Positions 1 to 7,843 are shown, numbered from the stretch's first letter. The stretch: DNA of 50,942 nt from Bacillota bacterium (GCA_023435025.1 JAEYSE010000098.1:1-50942); one strand, 5' to 3'. The notes: generated by a model from the sequence alone, not told the origin. Program-made: numbers and translations.

Positions 1-1117
1 TGATGATGACGCGGAAGAGCAGGTAGTAGATTCCGAAGAACACGAGGCCGATGGGGAGGATTAGCCACGGGTTCAGGGAAAGCTTGGTCGGCCAGCTCAA
101 GACCAGGTCGATCATGCCTGCGCTAAACTGGAAGCCTGCGCGAACAGGCAGCGCCGCCATAATGGCCATGGAAACTGCGGTGAGGCCCGCATGCACAACA
201 TAGAGGCCCGGAGCCAGGAACATGAACGCGAATTCGAGCGGCTCCGTCACGCCGGTGAAGAACGATGCAAATGCGCCGGCCAGCAATAAACCAGCCGCCA
301 CTTTCTTCTGAGAGCTCTTGGCGGTGTGGTACATTGCAAGCGCAGCACCCGGTAGACCGAACATCATGATGGGGAAGTAGCCCGTCATGTACTGGCCGGT
401 GACACCAAGCGTACCTGTGCCGGCCCAGAAGTTTGCAAGGTCATTCACGCTTGCGATATCAAACCAGAACACGGAATTGAGCGCATGGTGCAGGCCGAAC
501 GGGATCAAGAGGCGGTTGAAGAAGCCGTAGATCGCAGCACCCCAAGGCCCAAGGCTTAATACGCCGGTGCCGAAAGCGACAAGACCCATATAGATGAACG
601 GCCAAACAAAGAACATGACCACCGCGGCAAGTATGGTGACGCCGCCCGTTACGATTGCTACGCTGCGTTTGCCGCTGAAGAAGGCCAAAGCGTCGGGCAG
701 TTTGGTATTGTGGAACTTGTTGTAGCAGACAGCGCCGATGACGCCGCATAGTATTCCAACAAATACGTTTTCGATCTTGCCGAATGCGGGCGCTACCTGT
801 TCTACCGGGATCTTTTGGAACATGGCTACCGCGCCGGAAGAAAGCAGCGTCGTCATCATCAGCCAGGAAACCAACCCGGCCAGCGCCGCAGTGCCGTCGC
901 GGTCCTTCGACATGCCGACCGCCACGCCGATAGCGAACAGAATGGCTATGTGGTCGATGATCGCCGCGCCCGCCTTGATGAGGAAAGCGGCGATGACACT
1001 GTTGCCGCCCCAGCCGTTTGGGTCGATCCAGTAGCCAATGCCCATTAATATTGCCGCGATCGGCAGGACGGCCACAGGAAGCATGAGGGATTTACCGAGT
1101 CTTTGCAGAGTCTTCAT
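1..1117 (-). CDS. PTS glucose/N-acetylglucosamine-family EIIC permease (3' end cut by window edge)
   Basis: Membrane permease domain of a phosphotransferase system that takes up and phosphorylates a hexose or amino sugar. About 372 codons are visible from the start at 1117 and the frame is still open at base 1, so the C-terminus and any fused EIIB domain are outside the window. The protein starts MKTLQRLGKSLMLPVAVLPI, typical of the Glc/GlcNAc EIIC family. It then carries many hydrophobic helices, the family segments KIENVFVGILCGVIGA and GLHHALNSVFWF, a GQYMTGYFPIMMFGLPGAA stretch and the substrate-site-like GVTEPLEFAF. A strong AGGGGGTG ribosome site precedes the ATG. It is the last visible gene of the licT-EIIA-HPr-EIIC operon. 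The sugar cannot be read from sequence; GlcNAc or glucose is the family prior. Confidence 0.9.
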   Translation of the reverse strand, partial: MKTLQRLGKSLMLPVAVLPIAAILMGIGYWIDPNGWGGNSVIAAFLIKAGAAIIDHIAILFAIGVAVGMSKDRDGTAALAGLVSWLMMTTLLSSGAVAMFQKIPVEQVAPAFGKIENVFVGILCGVIGAVCYNKFHNTKLPDALAFFSGKRSVAIVTGGVTILAAVVMFFVWPFIYMGLVAFGTGVLSLGPWGAAIYGFFNRLLIPFGLHHALNSVFWFDIASVNDLANFWAGTGTLGVTGQYMTGYFPIMMFGLPGAALAMYHTAKSSQKKVAAGLLLAGAFASFFTGVTEPLEFAFMFLAPGLYVVHAGLTAVSMAIMAALPVRAGFQFSAGMIDLVLSWPTKLSLNPWLILPIGLVFFGIYYLLFRVII

Positions 1118-1211
1118 CTTGTTGCACCCCCTGAAACAATGATTTTATTTGCCTGGGTGTCCGCCCACGCATCCTCCCCGAAGTATGCGCTAGCGTCCCA
1201 TAAAGCCTTTT

Positions 1212-1469
1212 TTACAGGTGCTCTTTTAAAATCTTTTCAGCCTCGGATAATGCTTCTGTCTCGTCTTCCCCCTGAAATTCCATTGTGATTTCTTCACCGT
1301 ACTTGATGGCAAGGCTCATCACGCCCAAAATGCGTTTCGCGTCTACCATTTTTGCGGGCGTCCCGATTTTGACCCCGCATTGAAACTGGGTCATGGCCTT
1401 CACAAGCTGCCCCGCGGGCCGGGCATGGAGACCAAACTCGTCGGTAATACGGTATTTCAACTGCTTCAT
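1212..1469 (-). CDS. HPr-family phosphocarrier lacking the regulatory Ser46
   Basis: Cytoplasmic phosphocarrier that passes phosphate from PTS enzyme I to EIIA. It has 85 residues, the normal HPr length. The active-site motif GLHARPA places the phosphorylated histidine exactly at residue 15. The second conserved block, normally K-S46-I-M-G-V-M-S-L, reads DAKRILGVMSLAI here, so position 46 is arginine. In Bacillota, HPr kinase phosphorylates Ser46 to form the CcpA co-effector; this protein should not accept that mark. It is encoded between EIIA and EIIC, 63 bp after the EIIA start and 94 bp before the EIIC start, so it is probably a dedicated carrier for this PTS rather than the housekeeping HPr. 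The start is supported by an AGGAGG-like site. Confidence 0.92.
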   Translation of the reverse strand: MKQLKYRITDEFGLHARPAGQLVKAMTQFQCGVKIGTPAKMVDAKRILGVMSLAIKYGEEITMEFQGEDETEALSEAEKILKEHL

Positions 1470-1532
1470 GCGTTCCTCCTATGTGAAGCTCCCAATCAGG
1501 AGCAGGATATCGCAATTACGGTCAGGGTATCA

Positions 1533-2015
1533 TTACCGTCTGGGTTGTATGTAGATAAGCGCATCGCCTTCGTTTACCGGACCGCTTTGTGCAAACCGGA
1601 CTCCGGAAAACTCATCCGGGTTTAATACTACAACCACCGTCACGGGGTCATATCCTTCTGCACGGATCGCTTCAGGGTCAAACTCCAGCAGAACATCTCC
1701 GGTCTTTACGGGGTCATCGGTGTTTTTGATTTTCGTAAAATGCGCTCCTTTGAGCTTGACGGTATCTATCCCGACATGGATGAGAAGTTCCGCGCCGCTG
1801 TCCGCCGCCATGCTCAGCGCGTGGCCGGTTTCAAACATCAGGCGGATTGCGCCGTCCGCGGGCGCCACAACGCGCCCCTTCATGGGCTCAATCGCGATGC
1901 CGGGGCCTAAGATATTGTTGCGAAAGCTTTCGTCCTGCAACTCGGATGCCGGTTTGATCAAACCTGTGACCGGTGCGTTAATAACAAGTTCCTTCTTCTT
2001 TCCAAAACCAAACAT
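1533..2015 (-). CDS. PTS EIIA, glucose (Crr) family
   Basis: Soluble 160-residue phosphocarrier of the EIIA-Glc family, which accepts phosphate from HPr and passes it to EIIB. Two active-site histidines are visible at the expected places: His65 in ETGHALSM and His80 in the phospho-acceptor motif LLIHVGIDTV. The N-terminus has a short charged FGFGKKKE lead followed by the family opening APVTGLIKP, and APADGAI lies near residue 51. It stands as a free-standing domain between the antiterminator gene and HPr, showing that this PTS has split domains. Only 22 bp separate it from the antiterminator stop, so the two are co-transcribed. The family assignment is secure; the sugar is unknown. Confidence 0.92.
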   Translation of the reverse strand: MFGFGKKKELVINAPVTGLIKPASELQDESFRNNILGPGIAIEPMKGRVVAPADGAIRLMFETGHALSMAADSGAELLIHVGIDTVKLKGAHFTKIKNTDDPVKTGDVLLEFDPEAIRAEGYDPVTVVVVLNPDEFSGVRFAQSGPVNEGDALIYIQPRR

Positions 2016-2037
2016 TGTTTTACCCTTCTAAAAAAAT

Positions 2038-2877
2038 TTATATCGTTTTGCGCTTGCCAATCCGGCAAAGATGGATGGCGAGGCACGAGATTTCTTTGCG
2101 GGAGACTTCAAACACGTAATCTTCGCTGATATGCCGTGAAATCATATTCGCGCAGTCGATTTCCTTCGGGTATTTTTCCTCCAGCAGCGCATAAAGTCCA
2201 TCGTCTTCGTCCGTAAACGCATCGCCTTTGACGACGCGCTGGGATAAAAACTTCAGATGCGTTACAAACCGCTCGCCGTAATAGTCGCCATCCTGAATGA
2301 CGAACCCCCACTCCCGCTCCAATATATCCAACATACTGTTGAGCAGGTGCGTGACGTCGAACGTTCCCTTGACCGAAATATTGAACTCCGCGTTCAATAT
2401 GTGCATGGCGATGGAGGCCGCTTCATCCAGCGGGAATTTGATGCCGATACGGCGCTCTACCACTTCAAGCGCATGCTTGCCGATTTCGTATTCCAACGGG
2501 TAAAAACGGCGGATTTCGCTTAAAAGCGCGTTGGGGAAATCCATGCCGCTCTGGTGCCGCTGCACCGCAAAGTGAATGTGATCAGCAAGCGTAATGTATG
2601 CGCGCTCATACAGGCTTTTGTTCAATATCCGCTTGGCATAGCCGAATATCTCGTCGGTCAGCTCAATGTACTCCACAGGGAGCGAGGCGAACAGATCCTT
2701 TAGCCGGTCGGTGTCCTTCTGGTTGTCCATACGATACACCTTCTGGATTTCAGGCTCTTTGATCTGGGCGCCTTCCTTTGCCTTATAACCGATCCCTTTG
2801 CCCACAACAATGACTTCCGTCCCGTTGTCATCCAGGGCGGTGACGATGTTGTTGTTGATAGGTCGTAAAAGTTTCAT
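2038..2877 (-). CDS. LicT/BglG-family transcriptional antiterminator (CAT-PRD-PRD)
   Basis: RNA-binding antiterminator that, when active, binds a leader hairpin (RAT) and lets RNA polymerase pass a terminator. The 279 residues fit the family: an N-terminal co-antiterminator RNA-binding domain (about 1-56, opening MKLLRPINNNIVTALDDNG) followed by two PTS regulation domains (about 65-170 and 172-279). Candidate phosphorylated histidines lie in DHIHFAVQRH, FVTHLKFLSQR and CLAIHLCRI. The longer reading frame back to a TTG at 2931 was rejected because it lies inside the leader terminator; ATG 2877 matches the family N-terminus. It is the first gene of the PTS operon and its own leader carries the RAT site, so it is autoregulated and probably inhibited by EII-dependent phosphorylation when sugar is absent. 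Confidence 0.93.
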   Translation of the reverse strand: MKLLRPINNNIVTALDDNGTEVIVVGKGIGYKAKEGAQIKEPEIQKVYRMDNQKDTDRLKDLFASLPVEYIELTDEIFGYAKRILNKSLYERAYITLADHIHFAVQRHQSGMDFPNALLSEIRRFYPLEYEIGKHALEVVERRIGIKFPLDEAASIAMHILNAEFNISVKGTFDVTHLLNSMLDILEREWGFVIQDGDYYGERFVTHLKFLSQRVVKGDAFTDEDDGLYALLEEKYPKEIDCANMISRHISEDYVFEVSRKEISCLAIHLCRIGKRKTI

Positions 2878-2917
2878 TGCTTTTAACTTTCGCCCCTGTC
2901 GATTTTTGCCCCAATAA

Positions 2918-2974
2918 AACAAAAAGACCAAACCCCTACAGGTTCATGTTTCCATGATCCTATAAAACTTTGGT
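2918..2974 (-). terminator. Leader intrinsic terminator overlapping the RAT site
   Basis: Read on the minus strand, ACCAAA at the 5' side pairs with TTTGGT just before a CTTTTTGTTTT tract. Inside lies a second stem, TCATG-GAAA-CATGA with flanking AGG/CCT. The 5' arm shares its first bases with the 3' end of the RAT, so the two folds exclude each other. This is the expected layout of a LicT-type switch. Confidence 0.85.
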
Positions 2975-3000
2975 TTTGCCTGCATTACCAGTGACAGCCC
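2972..3000 (-). promoter_or_regulatory. RAT (ribonucleic antiterminator) hairpin for the LicT-like protein
   Basis: The minus-strand sequence begins GGGCTGTCACTGG and ends GCAGGCAAAACC. It closely matches the 29-nt LicT RAT consensus (GG-TGTTACTG...GCAGGCAAAACC). It sits about 45 nt downstream of the -10 box and overlaps the terminator by three bases. Binding of the antiterminator here should open the terminator and express the whole PTS operon. Confidence 0.88.
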
Positions 3001-3054
3001 ATTTATTCAATTCATAACATTTTTGGCAAAGACGGACATAATTTGCGTGGCTTC

Positions 3055-3083
3055 ATTATATCCGCCGCCATTGGCGAAGTCAA
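3055..3083 (-). promoter_or_regulatory. Sigma-A promoter of the PTS operon
   Basis: On the minus strand a TTGACT -35 box (3078-3083) and a TATAAT -10 box (3055-3060) are separated by exactly 17 bp. Transcription should start near 3047, giving a leader of about 170 nt that contains the RAT and terminator. Confidence 0.85.
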
Positions 3084-3199
3084 TACTTTTGCAAAACAAA
3101 GTTATCCCATGTACAATTTTTAATAGTATATGAGTAACGCAAAGAAATATGCGCAAAGAATTGCATATTAAAAATCCAGCGGTCCGGACCTTTTCATTG

Positions 3200-3205
3200 T
3201 ATAAT
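3200..3205 (+). promoter_or_regulatory. -10 box upstream of the MBL-fold gene
   Basis: A perfect TATAAT stands 41 bp before the start codon at 3247. No good -35 hexamer is seen at 16-18 bp, so the promoter may be weak or need an activator. Confidence 0.5.
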
Positions 3206-3246
3206 AGGGTAAAAATTTTCTATGCGTAAAAGCCGAGAGGTGAAAA

Positions 3247-4125
3247 ATGTACGAACTGGTCCAAGTCGCGAATAATACGTTTTATATCGATTGTCCGGCA
3301 AAAATCGGCATTGTGAGGCTCAATAAAGAAGACGTCTGCCTAATCGATTCGGGAAACGATAAGGACGCAGGAAGAAAGGTCAGGCAAATTCTAGAGCTTA
3401 ACGGCTGGCGATTAAAAGCCATATACAACACCCACTCCAACGCCGATCATATCGGCGGCAACAAGTATTTGCAGGCGCAGACCGGCTGCAAGGTGTTTGC
3501 GCGGGGAATCGAAGCGGATTTTACCAACCATCCACTTTTGGAACCCTCCTTCCTCTATGGCGGCTTCCCGCCTCAGGCCCTCAGGCATAAATTTATGATG
3601 GCGCAGGAAAGTGTGGCGGAACCTTTGACTGAAAGTGATTTGCCCGAAGGGATGGGGTTGATCGAGCTCCCCGGCCACTTTTTTAACATGGTCGGTTTTC
3701 GTACTGCGGATGATATCGTATTCCTTGCGGACTGTCTTTCCAGCGTCGAGACGCTCAACAAGTACCAGATCAGTTTTGTATATGACATCGCGGCCTATTT
3801 GGACACGCTTGAAAAGGTAAAGAACATGCAGGCATCCCTGTTCATTCCAGCGCACACGGAGGCGGCAACGGATATCAAACCCCTTGCCCAGCGCAACATC
3901 GACAAGGTGCAAGAGATTGCTCGTAAGGTTGTGGAGTTGTGCTGCGAGCCGCAGCTTTTTGAGCAGATCCTCCAAAAGCTGTTCCGCGCATTCTCCCTGA
4001 CGATGACGTTTGAACAATATGTGCTGGTTGGCAGCACCGTCCGCTCCTACCTGAGCTGGCTCAAAGATGACGGAAGGCTGGAGTATGTATTTGAGGATGG
4101 ACAAATGCTGTGGAAAACGGTATAA
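3247..4125 (+). CDS. MBL-fold metallo-hydrolase with C-terminal helical extension
   Basis: Predicted metal-dependent hydrolase of the metallo-beta-lactamase fold, 292 residues, cytoplasmic (no signal peptide). The metal motif near residues 63-68 reads H-S-N-A-D-H followed by IGG, so the second histidine of the usual HxHxDH is asparagine. The other expected ligands are visible: LPGHFF (His), FLADCLSS (Asp) and IPAHTEA (His). After about residue 215 a helical extension follows that is not part of the minimal fold. A GAGAGGTG ribosome site supports the start. The gene stands alone between a promoter and a terminator. The substrate is unknown; hydrolysis of a thioester or other small molecule is possible. 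Confidence 0.85.
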   Translation: MYELVQVANNTFYIDCPAKIGIVRLNKEDVCLIDSGNDKDAGRKVRQILELNGWRLKAIYNTHSNADHIGGNKYLQAQTGCKVFARGIEADFTNHPLLEPSFLYGGFPPQALRHKFMMAQESVAEPLTESDLPEGMGLIELPGHFFNMVGFRTADDIVFLADCLSSVETLNKYQISFVYDIAAYLDTLEKVKNMQASLFIPAHTEAATDIKPLAQRNIDKVQEIARKVVELCCEPQLFEQILQKLFRAFSLTMTFEQYVLVGSTVRSYLSWLKDDGRLEYVFEDGQMLWKTV

Positions 4126-4142
4126 AGCAATTCACAACCTGA

Positions 4143-4168
4143 GAGCAGCCAAACGACTGCTCTTTTTT
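4143..4168 (+). terminator. Intrinsic terminator after the MBL gene
   Basis: GAGCAG pairs with CTGCTC across an 8-nt loop and is followed by a run of seven T. Confidence 0.85.
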
Positions 4169-4457
4169 TATTACAATACAATATATCTCTTTGGCGCAGG
4201 CCATGGATGTACGCCGAAGCAAGTCTTGCGGCAATCCATACAATCATTTGGACTATATGTGATAATACGTGTATAGCATTTACAAGTACGTCCAATAACG
4301 ATTTTGAGCTGATTACCATCAGCGACGGCTCCATGGACGGTGTAGAGTACTTTAATGCCTGCCTAAGAAAATATTCGGTTTCCCAGAAACCGCGTAGTTC
4401 CCTGTGGCACTTGATCACCAAGCCCATATAAGGAAAAATAACCTTAGAGGAACGAGG
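4169..4457 (+). other. Gene-poor stretch with a short hairpin
   Basis: About 290 bp without a convincing gene. It holds AT-rich promoter-like sequence just after the terminator and a GGTTTC-CCA-GAAACC hairpin near 4378. A 74-codon frame (4207-4431) contains a short glycosyltransferase-like string but has no ribosome site and is probably chance. Confidence 0.4.
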
Positions 4458-5105
4458 ATGGAAACGTATCAGGTCTTTGTAAAAACCGTATTCGACACAT
4501 TCAAGTGCATGCGCAAACACGAAATGCTGCGCTGCATTCCCATTTATGACGATTGCGGTGTATTGGCCGGATATTTGCGGCCCATCACACGGGATTACCG
4601 CGAGTCGCTGCCCGGCTGCGCGGAACAGCTTGCGCTTTGGCTCAACGCCAACCCTTCCATTTCTTTGGAACAGTTTACGGCAACAGAGCAGACCACCAAA
4701 GATTGGCTCGATCACTATATCATTGGCCGCGCGGACCGGATATTGTTTTTTATTGTGCTGCCGGGTGGCAGACGTGTGGGGCATATGGGATTCTCAAGCT
4801 TTGACTATGACGCGCGCTCCTGCGAGGTGGATGGCGTTCTGCGCGGGGAGAAGGACGCCCTGCCCGGTATCATGATGTTTGCGCTCCACGCGCTTGTTCG
4901 ATGGGGCCTTGCTACCTTGCGCCTGAAGAATATCGAATTATGCGTGCTTTCGGACAACATCGCCGCCATTGCCTATTATAAACGGAACCATTTTATTGCA
5001 ACGGAAGTGAATTTGCCTCTTTCTGGGGCAAAAGGGATGCGTTATACCCGAATGCGGCTTGATATTGCCGCATGGGAGGCGCATGAAACCTGCCGGATGC
5101 TATGA
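4458..5105 (+). CDS. GNAT-family N-acetyltransferase
   Basis: Predicted acetyl-CoA-dependent acetyltransferase of 215 residues. The C-terminal half has the GNAT core: a beta strand GRRVGHMGFSSFDY, a helix after LPGIMMFALHALVRWG, and the late motif IELCVLSDNIAAIAYYKRNHF, which matches the usual N-x-x-A-x-x-x-Y-x-x-x-G/H-F signature. ATG 4458 was chosen over an upstream alternative because AGAGG lies 7 bp before it. It is a monocistronic gene with no informative neighbours. The substrate cannot be inferred. Confidence 0.8.
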   Translation: METYQVFVKTVFDTFKCMRKHEMLRCIPIYDDCGVLAGYLRPITRDYRESLPGCAEQLALWLNANPSISLEQFTATEQTTKDWLDHYIIGRADRILFFIVLPGGRRVGHMGFSSFDYDARSCEVDGVLRGEKDALPGIMMFALHALVRWGLATLRLKNIELCVLSDNIAAIAYYKRNHFIATEVNLPLSGAKGMRYTRMRLDIAAWEAHETCRML

Positions 5106-5132
5106 TATAATAAAAGCGCTTTCTCTTACAAA

Positions 5133-5161
5133 CCTCTCAAATCCGTGCAGGAAATGAGAGG
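5133..5161. promoter_or_regulatory. Inverted repeat upstream of the AraC-GyrI gene
   Basis: CCTCTCA and TGAGAGG are perfect inverted 7-mers separated by 15 bp, between TATAAT at 5106-5111 and TATACT at 5182-5187. They could be an operator or a leader hairpin for the gene at 5210. Confidence 0.4.
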
Positions 5162-5209
5162 AAATGATATAAAACTGCCGGTATACTTTGTTCGTCAGGA
5201 GGTGATGGT

Positions 5210-6067
5210 ATGGAATGGCTCGATTGTTTAAATAAAGCGGTCGCCTACATGGAGGCGCATTTGGAGGATGGGATAGATATGGAGCGCGTGGCGCAAATTG
5301 CATGCTGCAGTCCGTTTCATTTTCAGCGGATGTTTTCCTATATTGCAGATCTGCCGCTTTCCGAGTATATCAGGCGGCGCAAGATGACCCGCGCCGTATA
5401 TGATTTGCAGAATGGCAACGAGAAGATCATAGAAATTGCGCTCAAATACGGATATGAGTCGCCCACCGCGTTCAATCGCGCGTTTCAGAGCGTCCACGGT
5501 ATTGCCCCGTCGGCCGCGCGGGTACATGGCGTCAAGCTGAAAGCCTATCCGCCCATCAGCTTCAAAATTACGATCAAAGGAGAAGCTGAAATGAATTATC
5601 GGATCGAGAAGAAGGGTGCGTTTAAGGTTGTAGGCGTGAAGCAGCATTTTGCAATGAGCATTGAAGACAGCTTTGCAAACGTACCGTTGTTCTGGCAGAC
5701 GACGGCGCAAAGCGGCGCGATCCCCAAGCTTTGCGCGCTGATGAACCGGGAGCCATATGGTGTCCTTGGCGTGAGCACCTGCATGAACGGAAAGGACTTT
5801 GACTATTACATCGCCGTCGCCACGCAAAGCGAAACGCCCGAAGCGTTTGTGGACTATGTGGTGCCTGAATGCACCTGGGCGATATTCGAGTGCGTCGGAC
5901 CCATGCCCGCTGCCATACAGACATTGCAAAAGCGCATCGTCACCGAATGGCTGCCCAGCTCCGGCTACGAGTACGCAAACGCGCCGGATATTGAAGTTTA
6001 TTTTGAAGGCAACCAGCAGGCGGAAGACTATAAATGCGAAGTATGGCTGCCCATTGTGAAGAAATAA
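5210..6067 (+). CDS. AraC-family regulator with GyrI-like effector-binding domain
   Basis: Transcription factor of 285 residues. Residues 1-105 form two helix-turn-helix motifs typical of AraC/XylS proteins (ERVAQIACCSPFHFQRMFSY and the second, ALKYGYESPTAFNRAFQ). Residues 125-285 form a GyrI-like small-molecule domain starting MNYRIEKKGAFKVVGVKQHF. This is the SoxS/Rob-like layout with the DNA-binding part first. An AGGAGGTGATG site fixes the start. It is followed by its own terminator. Family members often control drug or stress responses; the target here is unknown. Confidence 0.9.
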   Translation: MEWLDCLNKAVAYMEAHLEDGIDMERVAQIACCSPFHFQRMFSYIADLPLSEYIRRRKMTRAVYDLQNGNEKIIEIALKYGYESPTAFNRAFQSVHGIAPSAARVHGVKLKAYPPISFKITIKGEAEMNYRIEKKGAFKVVGVKQHFAMSIEDSFANVPLFWQTTAQSGAIPKLCALMNREPYGVLGVSTCMNGKDFDYYIAVATQSETPEAFVDYVVPECTWAIFECVGPMPAAIQTLQKRIVTEWLPSSGYEYANAPDIEVYFEGNQQAEDYKCEVWLPIVKK

Positions 6068-6088
6068 AATAGGATTTTATCTCAATAA

Positions 6089-6114
6089 AGCGCCCCGATA
6101 GGGGTGCTTTTTTT
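6089..6114 (+). terminator. Intrinsic terminator after the AraC-GyrI gene
   Basis: AGCGCCCC pairs with GGGGTGCT around a GATA loop, followed by seven T. Confidence 0.9.
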
Positions 6115-6140
6115 GTAGTAAAAAATTTTGGAAATTATTA

Positions 6141-6187
6141 TTGCATTTTGTGAAATTTGGTGATAGTATTTAACTACCGAACGGTAG
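6141..6187 (+). promoter_or_regulatory. Promoter and TetR-type operator of the tetR-AKR operon
   Basis: TTGCAT (6141-6146) and TAGTAT (6164-6169) are separated by 17 bp. Five bases downstream lies CTACCG-AA-CGGTAG (6174-6187), a perfect 6-bp inverted repeat over the expected start of transcription. Its position fits autorepression by the TetR protein encoded next. Confidence 0.75.
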
Positions 6188-6202
6188 GTAGGAAGGTGCT
6201 TT

Positions 6203-6787
6203 ATGACAAAACAAGAGATATTGGGCCGGGCGCTTGAGCTGTTTACGGAAAAAGGATACGAGGGGACGGGTATGGACGATATCGCAAAAGCGGTCGGCAT
6301 CCGTAAAGCATCCCTGTATTACCATTTTGACGGGAAAGAGAGCATTTTCTCAGCGGTATTCAACGGCATTCTCGCGGAGAATGCGGCTTATGTGGCGGGA
6401 TTGACCACGGTTGGGGAGGACACTTCGGTTTTAACAAACCTAAAAGAGCTGTTTCTTTCGTATATCCGTTATTGTAAAACCAACCCGAAGATGTACTTCT
6501 GGGACCGGTATTTTTATTACCCGCCGGAGTTTTTGAAGGACTATATCGCAGAAAAAACGCTGGAAACGGAGACAGCCTTTATGGAGGGCATAGGCCGCAT
6601 GGTGGAAGCCGGCATTGTGCGGGGCGAAATCAAACCGCAACCCGCCCGCAGCCTTACGCTGACCTATTATTATCTCTTGATCGGGCTGTCCATGTCTGTC
6701 AGGCTCTATGAAGAGGAAAGACTGATGGCGGATGCGGAAGCCGCGGTGGAAGGACTGCTTCAGGCGATCAAAATGCAATCGATATGA
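6203..6787 (+). CDS. TetR-family transcriptional regulator
   Basis: DNA-binding repressor of 194 residues. The N-terminal helix-turn-helix is canonical: ALELFTEKGYEGTGMDDIAK, then GIRKASLYYHFDGKESIFSAV. The rest is the helical ligand-binding domain, which is diverse between family members. AGGAAGG precedes the start. Ten bp separate it from the aldo/keto reductase, so the two form an operon, and a palindrome over the promoter suggests it represses both. The reductase substrate or a related aldehyde may be the inducer, but this is inference. Confidence 0.92.
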   Translation: MTKQEILGRALELFTEKGYEGTGMDDIAKAVGIRKASLYYHFDGKESIFSAVFNGILAENAAYVAGLTTVGEDTSVLTNLKELFLSYIRYCKTNPKMYFWDRYFYYPPEFLKDYIAEKTLETETAFMEGIGRMVEAGIVRGEIKPQPARSLTLTYYYLLIGLSMSVRLYEEERLMADAEAAVEGLLQAIKMQSI

Positions 6788-6797
6788 GGAGGGGAAT

Positions 6798-7781
6798 ATG
6801 GTGACGACATCGAAGCGTACTTTAGGGAAAAGCGGGATTGAAGTGAGCCCTGTGGGACTTGGCTGCTGGGCGATCGGCGGGCCATTCCGACTGTTCGGCA
6901 TATCCGACGGTTGGGGAGAGGTGGACGACGCGGAGTCCATACGTGCCATACACAAGGCAATTGAACTTGGGGTGACGTTCTTTGATACGGCGGATGCTTA
7001 TGGTACCGGCCACAGCGAAGAGGTGCTTGGCAAGGCAATAAAGGGCATGCGCAGGGATGTTGTGATTGCCACAAAGGGCGGATATGTCGCTGACGTCGCG
7101 TCAAAAAACGTGACAGGGGAGGATACGTCTCCGCAGTATATCCGCAAAGCGTTGGAAGCTTCGCTCAAGCGGCTTGGTACGGATTATGTGGATCTGTATC
7201 AGATCCACAATGGCGAAATGCCGGAGGAGCATATCGAGCCGCTGTTCTTAGAGCTTGATCGGCTTGTGTCGGAGGGCAAGATCCGCACCTACGGTTGGAG
7301 CACGTACCTTGCCCAAAACGTACGGACGTTCGCGGAGAAAACCAATGGAGCCGTCGTTCAGTGCAAGGGCAATCTGTTCTCGTATGATCAAGAGATTTCA
7401 GGTCTGTGTCAGACGCATCAGCTCGGATGCATCAACAACGGCCCGCTCGCGATGGGCGTGTTATCCGGCAAGTTCAATGAAGCCACCAGGTTTTCCACAG
7501 ACGATGTACGGGGTGCAAACCATAGCTGGACGGAGTACTTTGAAAACGGCAGGCTCAAGACGGAATATTTAAAAAAGCTGGAGAACGTAAAGGAGTTACT
7601 CCAAAGCGGCGGCCGCACAGTGGCGCAGGGCGCATTGGCCTGGCTTTGGGCCAGAAGCGAACGCAACATCCCTATCCCCGGATTTAAAAACGTAAAGCAG
7701 GCGGAGGAAAACGCCAAGGCCATGGAATTCGGGCCGCTCACGGAAGATCAGATGCGGCAGATCGAAGCGTTGATTGGATAA
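6798..7781 (+). CDS. Aldo/keto reductase
   Basis: NAD(P)H-dependent oxidoreductase with a TIM-barrel fold, 327 residues. The catalytic tetrad is visible: Asp63 and Tyr68 in FFDTADAYG, Lys93 in IATKGGY and His137 in LYQIHNG. The C-terminal cofactor segment IPIPGFKNVKQAEENAKA is also typical. GAGGAGGGG before the ATG at 6798 fixes the start, which excludes 22 upstream in-frame codons that overlap the tetR gene. It is co-transcribed with the TetR regulator and followed by a long two-way terminator. It belongs to the general YajO/IolS-like group; the substrate is unknown. Confidence 0.92.
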   Translation: MVTTSKRTLGKSGIEVSPVGLGCWAIGGPFRLFGISDGWGEVDDAESIRAIHKAIELGVTFFDTADAYGTGHSEEVLGKAIKGMRRDVVIATKGGYVADVASKNVTGEDTSPQYIRKALEASLKRLGTDYVDLYQIHNGEMPEEHIEPLFLELDRLVSEGKIRTYGWSTYLAQNVRTFAEKTNGAVVQCKGNLFSYDQEISGLCQTHQLGCINNGPLAMGVLSGKFNEATRFSTDDVRGANHSWTEYFENGRLKTEYLKKLENVKELLQSGGRTVAQGALAWLWARSERNIPIPGFKNVKQAEENAKAMEFGPLTEDQMRQIEALIG

Positions 7782-7795
7782 ACAGACGCCGAGGA

Positions 7796-7827
7796 AAGGC
7801 CGGAAAGCTCTTGCTTTCCGGCCTTTC
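7796..7827. terminator. Bidirectional terminator between converging operons
   Basis: AAGGCCGGAAAGC and its complement form a perfect 13-bp stem with a TCTT loop, between the plus-strand reductase and the minus-strand uxaE. It can end transcription from both sides. Confidence 0.85.
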
Positions 7828-7843
7828 CATTAGGCTAAAATGC

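Noticed and set aside
2878..2931. TTG-initiated N-terminal extension of the antiterminator
   Set aside because: It overlaps the leader terminator and T run; the family N-terminus begins at ATG 2877.
4207..4431. 74-codon frame with a glycosyltransferase-2-like string (FELITISDGSMDG)
   Set aside because: No ribosome site, no upstream or downstream family blocks, and it lies between a terminator and the GNAT gene. Probably chance similarity.
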